64,000 nucleotides of DNA from Sipunculus nudus (GCA_026874595.1 CM049308.1:79034124-79098123), one strand, 5' to 3'. Shown: positions 36,701 through 49,135, numbered from the stretch's first letter. Program-made: numbers and translations. The notes: generated by a model not told the origin, from the sequence alone.

Positions 36701-39700
36701 CGTTTGTGTAAGAATGTAAAAAGCTTAGGCTTCATATAACACAAACAGTTGTGCGCATATGTCTGTCCACCATAGAAGACACATATGCAAACAAAACCCC
36801 ATTTATTATGCGAGTTCCAAAAAGAGTAAGCAAACGTAATAATGGGTGTGCGCAAGTGTTTTCATAATGCTGTAAGGCTTTTTGTCGTACTTGCATGTGT
36901 AGAGAACAGTTAGGAATAATATATGTATATATATGGATAGATATTTTTTTTTTGTTTGAGGTAAGCAACTCAATTTTTTAATGCTAGCTTAACTAAGTAT
37001 ATGTACTTCTGCAGAATTCCATTCCGGTTTCGGAATAAGTAATAAGGCAATATCCAACGCTTCCTCTTATAATATAATATCCTGGTGTAAACCAGGTCCG
37101 GTGACTACTGCACCTGCAGGCCCTGGGTGTGAATGAAACACGGCCGTTTGGCACGGCCTTCCCATTTCGCTCACCCTGGATAGGGGCCGCCCGTGGGGCT
37201 TTGAGTCCTGTGCTCTACCCCTAACTCACAGGAGCCGGTTGGATAGATATACTTTCTTGGACAGATATAGACATACATAGACAAGCGTCTGTGTGTTATT
37301 TGTATTGTTTAATATTCCCACGAAAATTCAGTACAGAGCAGGGAACTTCCTTTTTGATGTTCCTTGTGAACATATTTATTTTTGTTTAAATGAACTCATA
37401 AAACAAAAGAATGACGTTGCCATGGGGTGCACGAGCGCGTCTGGGGAAGGTATTTACCAGCGGGAACCAGCAAGTTTCGGAATATTGCAAGACTGGCGCC
37501 AGTAGGAGTTTACCCTCAGCAACGTATGTCATGTTTAAAACAAATTGGATTATAAGAAGGTGCAAACATCTTCATTGACCTAACATCCTACTGCAAAACA
37601 AAATACCAAAACAAAGCCAGTTTCTGAAATGGGGGGCCCTGATCGTAACCAAATCTGGTAAATGAGGAAACCAGATATAAACCCAAGCTCGAAACGCAAT
37701 GTAAAGTCGGCCAATTACCGTGACACAGCACCGATTCTGCAGACTATATGTAACCTGAAATAATGTTTCCACATGTTGACTACCAAACAATCCCAAATCG
37801 TGTCACTGGAAAATGTTTCGGTATTTGCATTAAAGCTTATTGTTGAATTGTTTTTCTGCTTGTTCTGTACTTCAAGCCGTGGTCGAGGGTATGGCTGCAT
37901 TGTATGAAAAAAGGATGCACGTTTTAAATATAACAAATTTGAGCAGCAGATGTGGGCCCTCTGTAGCTTCTTTAAGCAAAATGAAATGTGTTGTTAATAA
38001 TTGAGAAAGTAACTTATATTTGACAGCAGTATGCTCTAATGTCTGGTATAACCAATATGAACTATCTCTGAGAAAAAAAAGTATACGGGAGGACTCTAAA
38101 CGCCGCATCCCCGACATCGCGTCCTTGTACAGACTGAACATGTAAGAACATATATATTCGTACATACCCGTTTATAATTTGCTGTAGGACCCATGGTACA
38201 TGCATTTATTTGCATATTCCTGTATATTTGGTACTACAACTGTATAGAAAAATTAGCCTCAGCTGTCTGTATTAACCGCCTGTCCCGTTAACTAAGTGAT
38301 GGATATGCTAAGGATCAGTTCATCAGTCCTCTTGTGTCGTAAACATCTTAAGCAATAACTCATGGATAAAGAATTCAAATCAGTCGCGGTATGCGACAAT
38401 AACAGAGATAACATCTCGACTTTTTATTACCAGCGTACCCTTTGAACGACTCTTATGCCGCTTGTTTAACGACTATCACTCACAGTGTGACGTCTTTTAC
38501 TGATAGGTGTAACGTCTTAATGAATATTTCACAGATCATTCCAACTTTTTCATGAAAACATCCAAATGCCTTGTTTGTAAGATAATATATATCTCTGTCT
38601 TTTTAAAACTTTGATTCATTGCCTGGATCATACAAGTATATATGCTTTGCACTTGACTAGAGACGTTTTATGTTATTTTCGTGTTTCAAAGCTGGCACTT
38701 ACAGACATTTACGTTCTACAACTCTGTTGAGGGCCTTTGATTGCGGTTCCCTCAGCAACATTAAAAGTAACCACGATTCTAACTTTAGAAATTATATATT
38801 TGTAAGATTTTAAATTAAAGTGGATGTCTGTTTGTAGGGCTGTCAGGCAATCAGTACACGTGTATATGGTATGTGAAGCCTTTATGTAAAAAAATGACAC
38901 ATGGCACTTATCCAGTTTTTACTCCCAAGACTAAACACCCAGGTCACAAAGTCAAAGCGCTAACCGTTAACCCGGACAACTCATATTTGCAAACTGAATA
39001 TACCTCGGTCAATATTAGTCACTCAGCCTTTGAGAGCTCGTGCAAGTCTGTTAATGCGCACTCTGAGACAGATGGCGAAAATATGTTTTTATGATTGATC
39101 CCTTTATGACTGAGACGGGCACATTGGCTGCCAAGCATGCGACAGTCCAAGAATGCCAGCGCAACAGAGATATTGCCCAGCATTCCTCGTAGCCACCTGA
39201 GGGGTTATCTGTCAGGTTAATGTATCCCGAGTTACATGGAAGAGCGACAAGCAAAATGTGCAATATGTTTCCTACAGGTACACATCAGGTATTAGATGTT
39301 TGGCTTACCTTGCTGCTCTTGTCGGTCCAATGCAGTAAATTACAGTTTGTTTTTGCCAAAAAATCTTGGTGCTCTGTATATCCATGGCCTCATAAATTAC
39401 TTAGCCTATCAATAAACAGTGTTGTCAAGTGTTTCGGTCTTTGCAAAAACAAATATATAATAGTAGTGTTTACTTTGTTTAATTAAAGGGTTGGCCCATG
39501 GCATGTTGATAACACTGTCTGCATGTTGCATTAGGAGGGTGTTTACCCGCGATATGAATGATAAATTATTTACTAAACTTCTGATATATCAGGTTTTCTA
39601 TATACATGGGCTTTGGGATACCCCATTAATAGCCTGTGCGATTCGACCCGACGATCTCCAACACTTTACTTGTATTCCTGTTGATTATATGCTTTGCAAG

Positions 39701-40242
39701 TGATATATTATTACACCGTGAAGAAAAGAAATTTAACACCGTGGTGTACTGCACATTTATCTCTGAATAAAACTACTTATACTAGCGTGAATATGAAAAC
39801 ACCTACCTGAACTTGCTTGAGATACCTGAAATGATAGAAAATAATTACAGGATGCGTATTGTAATTAATGGGTAAGTATACACACGTGCAAAAATGGATG
39901 CTGGTAAAAAATGAGAACAGTAGAAGAGAGAAAATGAGAGAGAGAGAGCAAAAAATAATATAAGTATACTTAAGTACATAAATTATAAAATAAGTGTACA
40001 AATCTTATTTCGTACTATAGCATGTATCTGTGTGTGGAATAATAGACAAGGCATTAGGTATTCTCTTCATACATCAGTTGATAATAAGCCGTCTAACAGT
40101 AAAACGTGTGTTATCTTTATTTTTTACACACATTTATACATTTACACAAGTATAGGCTGAAATAAAGACAAACGTTTGAACTCACCATGCTTGCCAATGC
40201 CACAAGGCAGCACACCATGTATCCCGTATGTAACCTCATCAT
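28588..40242 (-). CDS. Gene C: secreted protein with three VWA domains and mucin-like linkers, 705 aa, nine coding exons
   Basis: Coding exons 40186-40242, 39807-39825, 34565-35122, 33851-33931, 32262-32597, 30902-31132, 30188-30442, 29063-29632 and 28588-28598 total 2118 nt in one open frame. The first intron is phase 0, all others phase 1. Residues 1-23 are a signal peptide (MMRLHTGYMVCCLVALASM, then VSQA). VWA1 spans about 33-208, VWA2 about 244-424 and VWA3 about 519-700. They are separated by an S/T/P linker (212-238) and a Thr/Pro-rich linker (428-470). VWA1 and VWA2 keep the metal-site residues (DxSxS, Thr, Asp); VWA3 does not. This matches matrilin-, collagen-VI- and byssal-matrix-type VWA proteins, which bind other matrix components. 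No transmembrane segment follows, so the product is probably secreted into an extracellular matrix. The last three-codon exon is the weakest part. Confidence 0.88.
28776..28893. repeat. Pentanucleotide (AGTAT)n array in the last intron of gene C
   Basis: Roughly 24 head-to-tail AGTAT units with variants AGTAC, AGTTT and AGAAT. The centre (AGTAC-rich) differs from the two flanks. Confidence 0.9.
29063..29632 (-). CDS. Gene C coding exon 8 (VWA domain 3, degenerate metal site)
   Basis: Encodes residues 513-702 as one exon. It aligns with VWA1 and VWA2 (PADVVFAMPGSAS against PADVVFILDSSSS; GVVIVDDDSEN against GIVITDGASDD). The first metal-site Asp is Pro527 and the metal-site Thr is replaced (RRPNIAMTL against GGTNTARAL). 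Both terminal cysteines remain (GCG at the start, SCLG at the end). The fold seems intact but metal-dependent binding is probably lost. Confidence 0.88.
30188..30442 (-). CDS. Gene C coding exon 7 (threonine-rich linker with basic site)
   Basis: Encodes residues 428-512. The first 45 residues are almost only Thr, Pro, Val and Gln (TTLPTTVTTTPT and similar), a mucin-like stretch expected to be O-glycosylated. A basic tail (RNIKRRPF) and a charged segment lead into VWA3. Symmetric phase-1 exon; the donor is CAAG|gtaaac. Confidence 0.82.
30902..31132 (-). CDS. Gene C coding exon 6 (VWA domain 2, second half)
   Basis: Encodes residues 351-427, resuming at the strand GIVITDGASDD (metal-site Asp about 356), then IHMFAIGVGKRV and a helix to a closing cysteine (KACES). 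The donor is A|gtaagc. The joined VWA2 domain is of full family length. Confidence 0.88.
32262..32597 (-). CDS. Gene C coding exon 5 (VWA domain 2, first half)
   Basis: Encodes residues 239-350: ADVVFILDSSSSIW (metal site D252, S254, S256) through ITGGTNTARAL (metal-site Thr about 325) to DHVPHI. The domain continues in the next exon. The donor is ATCG|gtaagt. Confidence 0.9.
33695..33735. repeat. (GA)n microsatellite in intron 4 of gene C
   Basis: A run of about 20 GA units between the S/T/P linker exon and VWA2. Confidence 0.95.
33851..33931 (-). CDS. Gene C coding exon 4 (Ser/Thr/Pro linker)
   Basis: An 81-nt symmetric phase-1 exon encoding residues 212-238, rich in Thr, Ser and Pro (TITTTPSLSNDVPSVSPEAF). 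It is a probable O-glycosylated spacer between VWA1 and VWA2. It could be skipped without breaking the frame. Confidence 0.75.
34565..35122 (-). CDS. Gene C coding exon 3 (VWA domain 1)
   Basis: Encodes residues 26-211, a complete VWA domain in one exon. It shows VVFALDSSTSIW (metal-site DxSxS at D41, S43, S45), the threonine of GSTRTD (about T114), VILITDGAS (D142) and IPIYVIGVG. Cysteines at the two ends (C29, C210) are placed to tie off the domain. The acceptor is ctcccgcag and the donor G|gtaagt. Confidence 0.9.
36956..37245 (-). mobile_element. SINE family S1, copy in intron 2 of gene C
   Basis: Shares the 3' end (tgcagaattccattccgg on the plus strand), the central TCCTGGTGTAAACCAGG and GGCACGGCCTTCCC with the 17 kb and 46 kb copies. 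A central piece of about 90 nt is missing. It lies in the sense orientation of gene C. Confidence 0.65.
39807..39825 (-). CDS. Gene C coding exon 2, a 19-nt microexon
   Basis: The acceptor ctatcatttcag and donor CAG|gtaggt enclose 19 nt encoding VSQASS plus one base. This completes a good signal-peptidase site (SQA|SS) and converts the frame from phase 0 to phase 1, exactly what exon 3 requires. Confidence 0.7.
40186..40242 (-). CDS. Gene C coding exon 1 (signal peptide core)
   Basis: Encodes residues 1-19, phase 0 at the donor (ATG|gtgagt). Two ATGs are adjacent; the first is used here. An acceptor-like motif (tcagtgattgcag) with an upstream ttactaac branch-like site lies just before the ATG, so the 5' UTR may be split. 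Confidence 0.75.
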
Positions 40243-40392
40243 TGGTAAAGTCTGCAATCACTGATATATTTAAAGAAGTTAGTAAGTTCCAGATCTGCAG
40301 GTATCCGCCGCTCCTAAGTAAAACATAAAACGATGGGTCTGCTCTCTTAGATACACTCTAGTAGGACTGAAACACTCACGGGAGAACGGGAG

Positions 40393-40420
40393 CTTAAATA
40401 CTCCTCGGCCGCCGATTGGT
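40393..40420 (-). promoter_or_regulatory. Gene C core promoter: CCAAT box and TATA-like box
   Basis: On the minus strand, ACCAATCGG (40412-40420) is followed by TATTTAAG (40393-40400), about 150 nt upstream of the first ATG. The two boxes are only about 14 nt apart, closer than usual. Transcription probably starts near 40365-40370. Confidence 0.5.
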
Positions 40421-42014
40421 GGGTCTGGTAACCACTTACGTGGGAGTTGTAGTATGAATGGCTGGCCATGCATAATGAGGCCCTGCTACGATATATTTCA
40501 TCACGACTTCCCGGGCTGTAGCGTTGGTGGGCACTTTCTTGTGGATATTTCTAGAACACGCTCGCTCTCCGGATCATCACAGAGTATATGATTAGTGCTG
40601 TAACAGCTGTGAAAGCATCAGTTACTGGAAACGTTTGGCCTTCCAGACATAGCTGTCTACTGTCTCATTACACTCTCATCCCGTAGAATCTACAGGTACT
40701 AATATATACCTGACGATATATATATACAGGTGTGTATCTGTGTGTGAATGGCATATCTATATACTCAGTATTAATCATTGGTTCACTGCATTATCACTGG
40801 GTGTTTGTTTGAATGGGTTGTTTCGAACACGTTTATTAATGTGTGTACATGCAGATAACCAGAGTTAAAAAATACAAAAAGGGAAACAAAAAGACAGAAG
40901 GAGCGGTGAAAGTATTTAAAAAATGATAGAAAGGAGGAGGGAGGGGGAAACAGACCGGCAGGCAGATATAGGAGAGGAAATACATATAAAGAAACAGAGA
41001 GACAGAGGGAGGGGAGAAAATACATAGAGGACAGGGGAGAAACTATAAAGAAAAAAAGAGACAAACAGAATTTATAGACAGGCACCTGGACAGATACACA
41101 GAAACAGATCGGCAAGGAATTCATGGTATATGAGCACACTTCAGACTATAACCATGACTTTACAGACCCAGCTTAAGGCAATGATTGCCGAGTCTATTAA
41201 ACCTGACCACAAGCGTAAGGAGCATTCTCCTCCGTGTTACATGTCTTGACCTGTAAACATTGGGATGATTCCTCGGTTGACATCGAGTTTATATATTGCT
41301 GTCACCTGCATGGGTGTCTGTCTGAATGTCTTTATGACGATGTGGGTGCTCGCAGTCGTGGGTCTTGGTAAATAGTTCCTGATCCGCTGAACTTACCTGT
41401 GTAAGGAATGACAATTCGACAATAGCCATAGTGCCCACCTGTATCAACTAAACAGGCAGTTCATATATTACCTTGCTTTGAATTCCCGATTGTCCACGGT
41501 ACACGATTACCTATATATAGAGTAGAATCTTAAGATTTGGTTGAGTATATAAAACACCTTAAATACCTAAAATGTTCATCCCATTGACAGATATTAGATC
41601 GAACTTCAATGATGTTCTTTCAAATCGGCGTTTGTCTTTTTTATACACTATTACGTATTGCCATTGTCAAGATTGCATAACGTTTAATAATTCTCTTGGT
41701 TAAACAAAGATACGATACATCGGTATAAATACAACGTCAGGCGAGAAACATGATTCAATTAATTAAGTACATGGACATTTTCGTTTGAAAAAATATTGAA
41801 AACATAACGTATGACTGCAAACAAACCATATTTTTATACATCTTTTGATAAGTATAACAAAAACAGTTCAAATATATATTCTTTAATTGCAACAGGAATA
41901 CACTCATTAAAGTAATTAAAAATTTAAACTGGATAATTACTATACCATTACAAAAACCATGGTAAACCAAACACTAGAATTACCCGAATGTGCCACTATA
42001 GATGGTATATGTGT

Positions 42015-42160
42015 CTGTGTGAGTGTGTGTGTGAGAAAGAGTCAGAGAGACGGAGAGAGAGAGACAGACAGACAGAGAGAGATGGGGAGAGAGACAGAGT
42101 GTGTGTCGTAGACAGAGAGAGAAAGAGAGTTATAGACAGAGAGACAGAAAGACACACTGG
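42015..42160. repeat. GT then GA/CAGA-rich simple-sequence block
   Basis: GTGTGTGT is followed by long GAGA, CAGA and GACAGAGA tracts. The apparent open frame across it is an artefact of the repeat. Confidence 0.85.
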
Positions 42161-42339
42161 TTGGTGCTATGAAAGAAAGGCATACATAGGCAAAGGTGTA
42201 TATGGGAGAGCTATAGAAATGGACATGATCACTCTTTGAGAGTAATTAATGAAGTTTTTCATATTGAATCAATATGTCAGCTACAACATACAATTTCTGA
42301 GTCATGGTCATATCATGTGAAACTAAAAAAAAACTCTGT

Positions 42340-42516
42340 ATGTGGCTGACCTTGGCGGAACAGAACGCTTCTGTCAGTCACGAGTACGCGCAACATACCA
42401 GCGATCTCGGCGTTGGCCATCACATATGTACGTGAAGAGGGCCGCATACAGACCGGCTTTGTTTTATGTATACTTTTAGTTTGTTTTTCTTCCTTGTGGC
42501 GGCGTTCCTGAGGCAT
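42340..42516 (-). CDS. Candidate first exon of an unknown gene
   Basis: The minus-strand frame from the ATG at 42516 runs into MANAEIAGMLRVLVTDRSVL and then a donor-like CAAG|gtcagc near 42350. Local GC, CpG content and GC-rich third positions are more exon-like than the surroundings. No domain was recognised, and no following exon was found between here and the gene C promoter. It could equally be repeat-derived. Confidence 0.25.
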
Positions 42517-44329
42517 GTTGCACCCCCGCAGGAGACCGCTCGCTTATCTCTTTCATATATTCAGTAATTGTCCACTTGTGCGAGTCAGACGTGCCAAAGA
42601 GGTTTGCGCTGCATTCCTCCACATATAGTTGTTATTTGTATTCAGAGGTTATGTACGGTAACTCAAGGTTATTAATACAAAATTTAAGATTGTCGTCAGG
42701 GTTGAGGACCGCCATAAAGTGGGAAAGTATATTTCGTGGATCCGAAACGAATTGAGGGTTCGTGTTTGAATGATAATAAGTGACTGTTAACTGTCATAGG
42801 TGTAAGAGAATATTAATAATCTGATATAATAATATATGATTAATAACTAGATGCCATTAAATTGTTTAAATATTGTTATGTATTACTTTATAACTTTGTA
42901 TCATATAATAAATATTAAAATTTGAATATTGAAACATATTATTTTATACCTATGTATTATGTATTAAATGTTAAAATTTAAATACCTCTATAACTTGCGA
43001 GTTATAGGAATGTGTCTTTGCGTATGTGTGTGAAATAATATATGCACCCTCCTGTCTTGAAAATTTGCATGCACACGTTTATAGATGTACTTTCGATCGA
43101 ATATTATCTTGACTAATGTCGGATCAGCATTATGGTGTGATCTGATAGCAAAGTAACATCATCAGTACCCTCCATGCAGTGCATGACTTGCATATGATAA
43201 AAACGATATTAAACAGGATTACAGGGGGTAAACTAGTACTATATTGGCTATATCTGCATTATCAGCGACTCATTTGTGGTGAGTTACGGACTGACGTGTG
43301 CTGGCTGCAGTAAAGCCACCAGCGGAGAGATTTCTTTCTACTTTCTTCGATTTATGCGGCAGAGGGGGCCATAACGAGACTCCCTGAGGGTGTCTTCACG
43401 GCCTATCTTATATCATTATTATTGCCGTCTGCTGCAGGTTTCCCGCCACGCACGCTCTCGGAAGATCGTTTTTGGAATGTTTACTGTAGTGAAAGGAAAT
43501 AGCAGACGGTGTAGGCGGCGGGGGTTTGGAGTTGGTTATGTTTATTTATATATACACATCCAAGGGCGATATGTGCACTAGTAATGCGACAGACTCTAGC
43601 CTACCACAAAACACGCTTCGACGGCAAAACCATTCACACAAATACGTCAAAGTAACAAGCGCTTTCACAGAATTTTATTGCACAAAACATGAGAGATACG
43701 GAGAACCATTTGTCATTCTGTGTCCTAATAGTAGGGGGAAGGAAACAGAGGTGTCTGTGTGTGTATGTTGGTGGTGGAAAACTCCATTTTGTGAGCATGA
43801 AATTTAGAATCAAATGTCTTCTTTTCAGCTATATGATGCATACTTAGAGGCAGAGGAAGTCTATGTAATATTTGAACCGAGTTACGCATAAAAAATATAA
43901 AATGATAAGTTAAATATACATTGTAGCACATTTCTTACGTCCTTCAAATAATTTGTTAAAAAAATCGTAAACTGGCATTTGATTGAAATGGCTGCGAGTT
44001 ACATCATACGCAGGATGTACGCCCCTCCACCATCTGATATCTAAATTCAGCATTCATCCTTATATCAGGCAGCGATTATACCGGGTCATGGTTAATGCGG
44101 CAGCTTACTGTACCGGCTCGCGTTCTTAGCACACTCAGAAATAATTTTTACTGATGATGACTGCGGCTGGAATAAAATATGGTAAAGGTTAAGTTTATAG
44201 CTTCTTATCAACATCAGTTTTTGTCGACTTTTATACTTTTCCGCAATTGCCTCTTGGGCCAGTTCTTTCTTGTGGGTTTTCTGGGTTCTCTAAGGAGCAT
44301 ACGCTCTAACATGCCATAATAGCCGCTAT

Positions 44330-44475
44330 AAAGTTAGTCCAGCTCACGACCAGTAGCCATTGACTCTTCGGTTAAGAGGGTGAACCTTTGCCACATGCCC
44401 TGCACGAAGAACGGTCGGAACCGGACTCGAATTGTCGACCTCACGATTAAAGGCCTACCGGCCGGGGGGGGGGGG
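44330..44475 (-). mobile_element. Possible tRNA-derived SINE fragment ending in a G-run
   Basis: The minus strand shows a B-box-like CAATTCGAGTCCGG preceded by TAATCGTGAGGTCG. The tRNA-like side is bounded by a run of G at 44464-44476. Confidence 0.35.
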
Positions 44476-46149
44476 GTGTAATGACACAGAGAAAATTAAT
44501 GTCTTTCGGAAAAAAGATCCTAAAATTTTAGAAACATTAATATCTGCGTGGACTGTATTTATGTCTCTTGTGCCCTTAGCAGATAGTTAAAGTTGATGTT
44601 AATATGTCAGCTAACAAAATAAATGTGATGCATCCATAGTATTGCCCAATAGGACCATATTCAGGACGCCTGATATGTTTGTATTTATTATACAACTATA
44701 ATTAGTGTCATTACGCAACCATGGTCACCGCATGACTCCCCATGGTCCTCTGGCCCCTGAGTCTGAATAATATAAATTAAATGCCTTTTATAAATTTTAT
44801 AGTCATTGATTTTCGTGGACATTCACTGCTCTGGATCTAGTTAATAACGTAATTATCAAATGTATTACGGATTCTCTTAGCACATGACATGTTATGCTAA
44901 CCCTGCCATTCTGGCAGTCAATAAGGTATCAAATGTCTTTACGGATTAGGGTAGCCCATAAAATACCGGGCAAAGTTAACTATACTCGCGAACTCAATAA
45001 TATTAAGTATCAAATAAGTGGCCTAACAGACTCCCATCGCATACAAGATGCCACACGAACCAATACTGATAATCATCTGTACCACGTCACTCGGATCATG
45101 CGCAGTGAGTGATATGTAAGGTATCAAGTGTACACGAGCTGGATCCATATCAATGGAACAAAAACGCTTCATGCCCCAAGCAAACATTCCTTGTGTCTGA
45201 AGAGTGACTGTATCGTCTGCTCTACCGAGATGCAAAATTACCCAATATCATACAAGAAGACAGTGTTTAGTGACTCGGTGATAGTTCTGTAAATATTCGG
45301 CCCGCTTGTTTGGTTTGCGTACACTATGCCTGGCATTTGAAAAGCATATTCCGAATAGTTTACATGACATTCTGGCTGATAGGTTTTAACAAAGAACACC
45401 GCTGCTTGGATCAAATGTCTCAGCGTTGGAGAGTGAACTATTTATTTCACATCAGTTTGTGATACAGCATAGTCATCAATTCCAGTAACTCTGTGATGTA
45501 TGTTTTTAAGGTCAGAACATTGACCTCAATTGGTGGTCAATGTATATAATGTTAAATAATGTTGAAGTTAAATAGAGGGCATTGGTAGATAAATTATAAG
45601 AAAGGGTTCTAGATTTCAAATTGTCTTTTCTACATGGTTTGGAATAGTTCAGATCTTAAACAGCAGTCATTTGAAGTTTTTGGCCATGACCTCACTTGAC
45701 GTTGAAGGTGTTTTGAAATTGCGTCAAAAGAAAATATAGAAAATTATACTACTTATATGTAGAAAAATTATCGCTACATGCATTATTATACAAGGTTCTA
45801 AGTTTCCAGTTTATTTATGTAAACGTGACATTGAACATACCATTCCACGTCTATTCTTATGACCCTCCTTGTAATGTTTTTCTGCTTTCCATCAATTTAC
45901 CACACCGGTATAATAACAGGCAAGTGACTTATTTAATGGACGAATGGACCACAATATCATATCCTTGCTCGTTTACTTCACAAATGAATGGGTGATTGTT
46001 TGTCCAAAGCAAGTTTCTGGTGGGGTTGCTATGTGTTCAAAGATCATAAGCTCATACAATAAAGAGTACAGTAGAAAAATGTTATTTTAGACAAAAAGTG
46101 CACATGAACAAGATTTTGCGTTAATTATATCACGTGGATGCACAAGCAG

Positions 46150-46485
46150 AGAACCCAAGGCCTGGAGCTCTCAACCAAGGCGGTTAGATTTTTCACGGTC
46201 GGCCCACACAGAAGGTGAGCGCTCTGTAGGCTTTATGGGAAGGCCATGCCCAACGGTCATGCTTCAATTACAAATGAGTGCGCCTTTGGGGGGTTCCTCA
46301 TTGGTATTACCAAACAATAAGGACGATTACACATCCAGGGCGCACAGTTGCAGTGGTCAGCGGCCTGGTTAAGACCAGGATATAAAATGAGAGGAAGCAT
46401 GTGCTGGTGCCCTGTCACGGAGTCTTACACCGGAATGGAATTTTGCTGATGTACATACTTAATTAAGCTAGCATTAATTAAGGGG
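46150..46485 (+). mobile_element. SINE family S1, opposite orientation
   Basis: The reverse complement aligns with the 17 kb copy over the whole body: ATTCCATTCCGG, GTGACAGGGCA, ATCCTGGTCTTAACCAGG, AAAGGCGCACTC, TTGGGCATGGCCTTCCC. The tRNA-like head on the left is decayed. Confidence 0.65.
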
Positions 46486-49069
46486 TCGCCTCCAACGAAG
46501 TAAAAATAAAATTGTCACATGGTTGCAAACTTGCAATATGTTTCCGTAACACCAAGAGTAATTCTGATTTGAACATGGCAAACTGAATCCGGAAATAAAT
46601 GACACTGATATAAATACTGATGTATATGCTTACAAATTTTAGTTTATTCTTGCATATCCAACCTTGCATTAATCACGTTCTTTTTTTTTTCAAAATGCCT
46701 AGTTCTTTTCCTTTCACGTTCGAATGGAGAACAAACTAACTTTGAACAATCTTTGAATTGTCTTATATTTTATATCTTGGTGAGCCTTATATATGGTACT
46801 TTCCACTGCAATGCAAGGGCTGAAAAAGCCAAATGATACATGATAACATTAATGCCAGATGGCCAATTTATATTAAGAAAGAACATTTGCCCTTGAATCC
46901 CAAAGTAGGGATCGAGATACCAACAAATGAATTTTAAGAGCTGAGCTCTCATGGGGTGAAAAGTATCTTGAGCTAGTTATCATATGACGCTCAGTGGGAG
47001 CTCCGCAGTGAATGATTAGGTCTGCAATAATTGGCCAAGGGATCATTATCGCCACAGGTATTAAATGCTAATAACTGGACTGACCTTCCAAAAGGTTATT
47101 GCTGTAACACACCGAAAGATGCAAAGGAATCCCACGTGCTGGATATAATGAGATGAAATTCATGTTGAACTTTCCCTGAACTAAAGCGCAAGCCATGCAT
47201 GTCTCATTGATGTATGTTCTTATGTTATTATCCGAACTAAGCTGTCTAATAAACTGGTCGATACTTTTCCTGCCCATATGTAACCCGCATTCCGCTGAAG
47301 CTTTCCATTAATCGAACAATACTAAAAAAAACAACATAAAATACCTATTTTTTTACACAGCTGTCGTAAACATTAGCTTTCGTTCAAGGTAGTATAAATC
47401 TAAATACACTCTTTATTCAAAACGTCTTATAAATTGACTCGGATTTATTCCTATTAAGCGTCCGTCCAATGCAATAAAAACTATAGAACGGCACTCAATA
47501 ATGGTTATGCCTCCGCGAAAGGAAAACAACCTCCGTGGATCCGCCCTCTTATCCCGATCCTCACACAGCTTTAGTGGGTCTTTCTTGGCCCATGTCCCGT
47601 CCTTCAACAACGTTTCGTTGAAATTGGTAGTTTTTGCTGTGAAAAACTGACAAGGATGAAAACAAAACCTCCTCTGAGCAGGCAATTATTACTCTACGTT
47701 TATTTTCAATACATTATTGAGGAAAGTGAACAGTGAAACCACTCTTATTGAATGGACCATTTATACAATCTATATATATACAACTTCCTTATGAAACAGA
47801 ACACACCAGCACGCACGCACGCACGGACTTAAACACAAACTCTTGTATGACTCTATATATTTTGGCTTAAACAATCTGCTGAGTCATGTTAACAGAGCAA
47901 AGGAAATATCATAAGATAATTATAAGTTATGTATTATGCGGCGACAGTCTTTTTGTGAATATATGTAGGACAGCAGATGACATCGGTATCTATTGTTCCA
48001 TTGAAATATCATAAATATCCGGAAGTTTTCACATGCGGCCGCCTTACTCTATACACCGATTAACACCGGTCGACAGAACCGGAAGATTAAATGAATAAAG
48101 TTAAGCATTAAAGAGTATAAACAAACATATATACAGTCAATCACGCAGCAGAGCGAGGAGCGAGCACCTCTTTAATTCCGACTCGTGACGTCCCTTTATG
48201 GCACTTTGCATTACGTTACCCGTCTATCCCACCTGAACGTATACAATACTGCGTCATAAGTATGATGATTTACCGGAACCTATATGTCACCTGCATGTCA
48301 CGGACGATGAATATATGTATACCTATTACTATATGCTGGATGACAAACTTGGATGGAATGATTGCAATATATTGTCCCCTCTTTACTCTTGGATACGCCC
48401 TTCCTACGTGGCTGGTCGTGTCTGCCCTTGGCTAAAATGACCGCTCACGGACATCACACTTGATTGACTGCTGTAAAACTCAAAGGTCTTTGTGATATAT
48501 GATTTATAAGTATAATGAGCAAAGTAATTAATTATATAATATAATCAAATGATAACCAACTGGTCTTTTAATGTTGTATTCATTTTGTTGTGGACAGTTC
48601 TATAAAATAATGATTATCAAATTATCTGGCTAACGTTAAACATGTCTCTCGTATATAATTTAGTTTCGCCTTTACTTGTAATCTTTCATTACATTTTAAT
48701 ACATGTTTAGGTCTTATTAGTTTTCTGAAGAAAGAAAGAGAACAAATTTAATGTATATATGAATTTCAGCGTACATGGTGAAAAAATTGTTATATCGCCC
48801 CAAACTTTGCCGATACACGTCATCTTGCAACCAAAGTTTCTTCGCAGATAGATTCTTGCATGGAGGGTGCCCTCGGAATATTTTAGTCGCATTCCACCGC
48901 CCCTGTCAAACCCTGACAGTTTATTTCCCATATACTCAAAACCGCTCATGGGGGCTGCCCTTTTGCGTATACACTAAAACCCATGTGTCACAGGTATAGC
49001 TTTTCAAAATTAAGGTTATACCGGTCGCTAGTGAACTATAAGTTTGAATTCTATAGGTGAATATATATA

Positions 49070-49079
49070 TATATATCTG

Positions 49080-49135
<56 letters not shown>

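Larger units (their letters stand above)
40430..46149. other. Upstream region of gene C, no confident gene
   Basis: Contains the purine-rich block 42015-42160, a candidate exon at 42340-42516 and a SINE fragment at 44330. The long minus-strand frame at 40783-41139 is the complement of a GA/AAG-rich tract. Confidence 0.5.

Noticed and set aside
40783..41139. 118-aa minus-strand ORF rich in Phe, Leu and Ser
   Set aside because: It is the complement of a GGGA/AAAG-rich simple-sequence stretch.
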